Made by a program: the position numbers and the translations under genes. The notes beneath the pieces were generated by a model. The model ran no database searches. It was not told the DNA's origin and saw only the letters and a program-made list of their open reading frames with translations. Positions 62,902 through 64,000 of a stretch of 64,000 nucleotides of DNA are shown piece after piece. This DNA is from Massariosphaeria phaeospora (Eukaryota; Ascomycota; Dothideomycetes; Pleosporales). The stretch lies in the NCBI GenBank assembly GCA_011032825.1, contig JAADJZ010000032.1:248001-312000 (forward strand). Direction: 5' to 3'. Position 1 is the first letter of the stretch; each line of letters starts with the position of its first letter.

Positions 62902-64000
62902 ACCCCCCCACAACCTCCAACCCCCTACTCACCCCCACCCACCCCTCCCGCACCCCCTCCCACACCCTCGCCGTCATACCCTCAACCTCGCCATCGCGCC
63001 TCCGCTCGCGCCGCTCCTTCGCATCGCCATTACCATCCCCCGCCACCTCCTGCACGCGGTCTTTGCTCGCGACGCGCTTATGCGTCGCACCAGCACCACC
63101 GCCACCATTACCATTCCCGCCCCCCATATCACTCTTCAACCCCTTGCCGTCCAGCTCGCCTTTGATCTCCCAGCCGTGGCGCACAGGGCCGTGCAGCGTG
63201 GCCGGCGTGATGAGCGCGCTGTCGAGCAGCGAGTGCCAGCGCGAGAGGTACATGCCCGGGCCGTGTGTGGTGCCGTGCGGGTGCGGCGGGGGTTTCGACG
63301 AGCCGTTTGCTGTGGTGGCGGTGGCGGAGGGCTGCGTGGAATGCATGATGGATTTGAGGCGGGCGTGCGATGTCTGTTTGAGCGTGTGGAGGTGCGTCTC
63401 GTGCTGGTCGAGCAGCGCGCGCAGCTCGTCTTGCGTTACGGCGGGCAGGCTGGCGAACAGCGCGCGGATGGGGCGCGTCATGTTCCCCGCGCCGCCGTCG
63501 CCGGTCTCCTCTGCGGTTTTGGCGGCCGCGGTGACGCGCAGTTCGGCGAGGACCGAGTGCGCGTAGGTGCGGTATTGGGAGGCGAGGTCGGGGGCGTTTT
63601 TGCACACTTGGTGCACGAATTTGTGCGTTGAGGGCATGTGTTTGCGGAGGAGCTGGACGTAGTCTTCGACGGTGGGCACGCTGTCAGCGCTGGTGGGCCC
63701 CGTGTCCATGCTGGCTGGGGCTGGCCGGGCGGGCGAACTGCTGCGGCTGTTTGCTGTGGAGCCTGCGCGGCTCCGGTCGCCGTTGCCTTTCTTTGGTTTT
63801 GACACTTTGATGAGATCGTTTAGGAAACTCTCTGCGTCTGCGACTGTGCCGGACAGGTCCACTGCATTGTGGACTGCTCGAATGACGGGATCGAAGGCCG
63901 AGACGAGGTCGCGGATCGCGGAGGTCAGTAGATCGGGCTGCATCTTGCACAGAATCTTGGTCAGTTCTTCCCGGTCGCGGATAGACTGGTAGGTGCTGTA
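62900..64000 (-). CDS. PX-associated (PXB/DUF3818) protein, C-terminal part only
   Basis: The frame is open to the right edge, so the gene's start lies outside the window; 366 residues are seen. Visible landmarks: REELTKILCKMQPDLLTSAI and DPVIRAVHNAVDLSGTVADA, then DYVQLLRKHMPSTHKFVHQV with a helical partner YAHSVLAELRVTAAAKTAEE. These are motifs of a fungal phosphoinositide-binding protein family (yeast Ypr097w type) with a PX-associated domain. Membrane-lipid binding in the endosomal or vacuolar system is inferred from the family. The C-terminus is Gly/Asn- and Arg-rich and looks disordered. No intron is visible in this part. Assignment is from memory of the motif pattern. Confidence 0.65.

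Noticed and set aside
62831..63566. 259-codon plus frame over the CT array and the PX-associated gene
   Set aside because: Its Ser/Leu repeat start is the microsatellite and the rest is a shadow of the minus-strand gene.

Overview
The window is a piece of a filamentous ascomycete (Pezizomycotina) nuclear genome. Most genes carry 1-4 short introns of about 47-95 nt with GT..AG ends and CTAAC/CTGAC-type branch points. The proteins are fungal: a DUF7580 protein, a fungal transcription-factor-like protein, a PTH11/rhodopsin-like membrane protein, a MBOAT_2 acyltransferase and a T/S-rich secreted protein. A pogo/Fot1 transposon carries several in-frame stops and C/T differences between its terminal repeats, as repeat-induced point mutation (RIP) would produce. 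I cannot fix the class from sequence alone; Dothideomycetes is a guess. I saw no rRNA, CRISPR, convincing tRNA or plasmid/phage features.

Layout. At 0-6.3 kb a divergent pair: a large C2H2-like zinc-finger protein with a degenerate receiver-like fold (minus) and a DUF7580 protein with a hydrophobic N-terminal helix and a pseudokinase-like C-terminus (plus). At 6.6-8.2 kb a polytopic membrane protein. At 9-10.6 kb ORC5 (minus). At 11.8-13.8 kb a TPR-SET protein. At 14.5-15.9 kb a TetX-like FAD monooxygenase, convergent with TAD3 (16.2-17.6 kb). At 18.9-20.2 kb a secreted T/S-rich protein with a PAN/Apple-like end. At 21.6-23.6 kb the SelO/Fmp40 AMPylator. At 24.3 kb a small secreted cysteine-containing protein behind a clear TATA box. 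At 25-26.6 kb a DCAF4-like WD40 protein. At 27.6-31.9 kb a long coiled-coil/disordered protein with two possible 3' ends. At 33-34.1 kb an orphan membrane coiled-coil protein.

From 34.6 to 36.8 kb lies the mutated pogo/Fot1 transposon. A 220-bp MITE-like repeat is present at 20.4 kb, inverted at 26.7 kb, and as a fragment at 36.8 kb beside the transposon. From 37.4 kb: a protein with an embedded ubiquitin fold, KRI1 (ribosome biogenesis) divergent from a BAR-PH-GRAM-VASt sterol-transfer (Sip3/Lam) protein, a MBOAT_2 acyltransferase, a disordered protein, an unrecognised 317-aa protein, a doubtful small gene, a fungal TF-like protein, a single-TM protein, a rhodopsin-like (PTH11-type) protein, and at the right edge a truncated PX-associated protein.

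Housekeeping genes (ORC5, TAD3, SELO, KRI1, SIP3-like) alternate with lineage-specific and secreted genes. The genes form no operon-like pathway. The most system-like arrangement is the divergent zinc-finger/pseudo-receiver and DUF7580 pair at the left edge. Exon models below were built by eye and checked only for reading phase and splice consensus.
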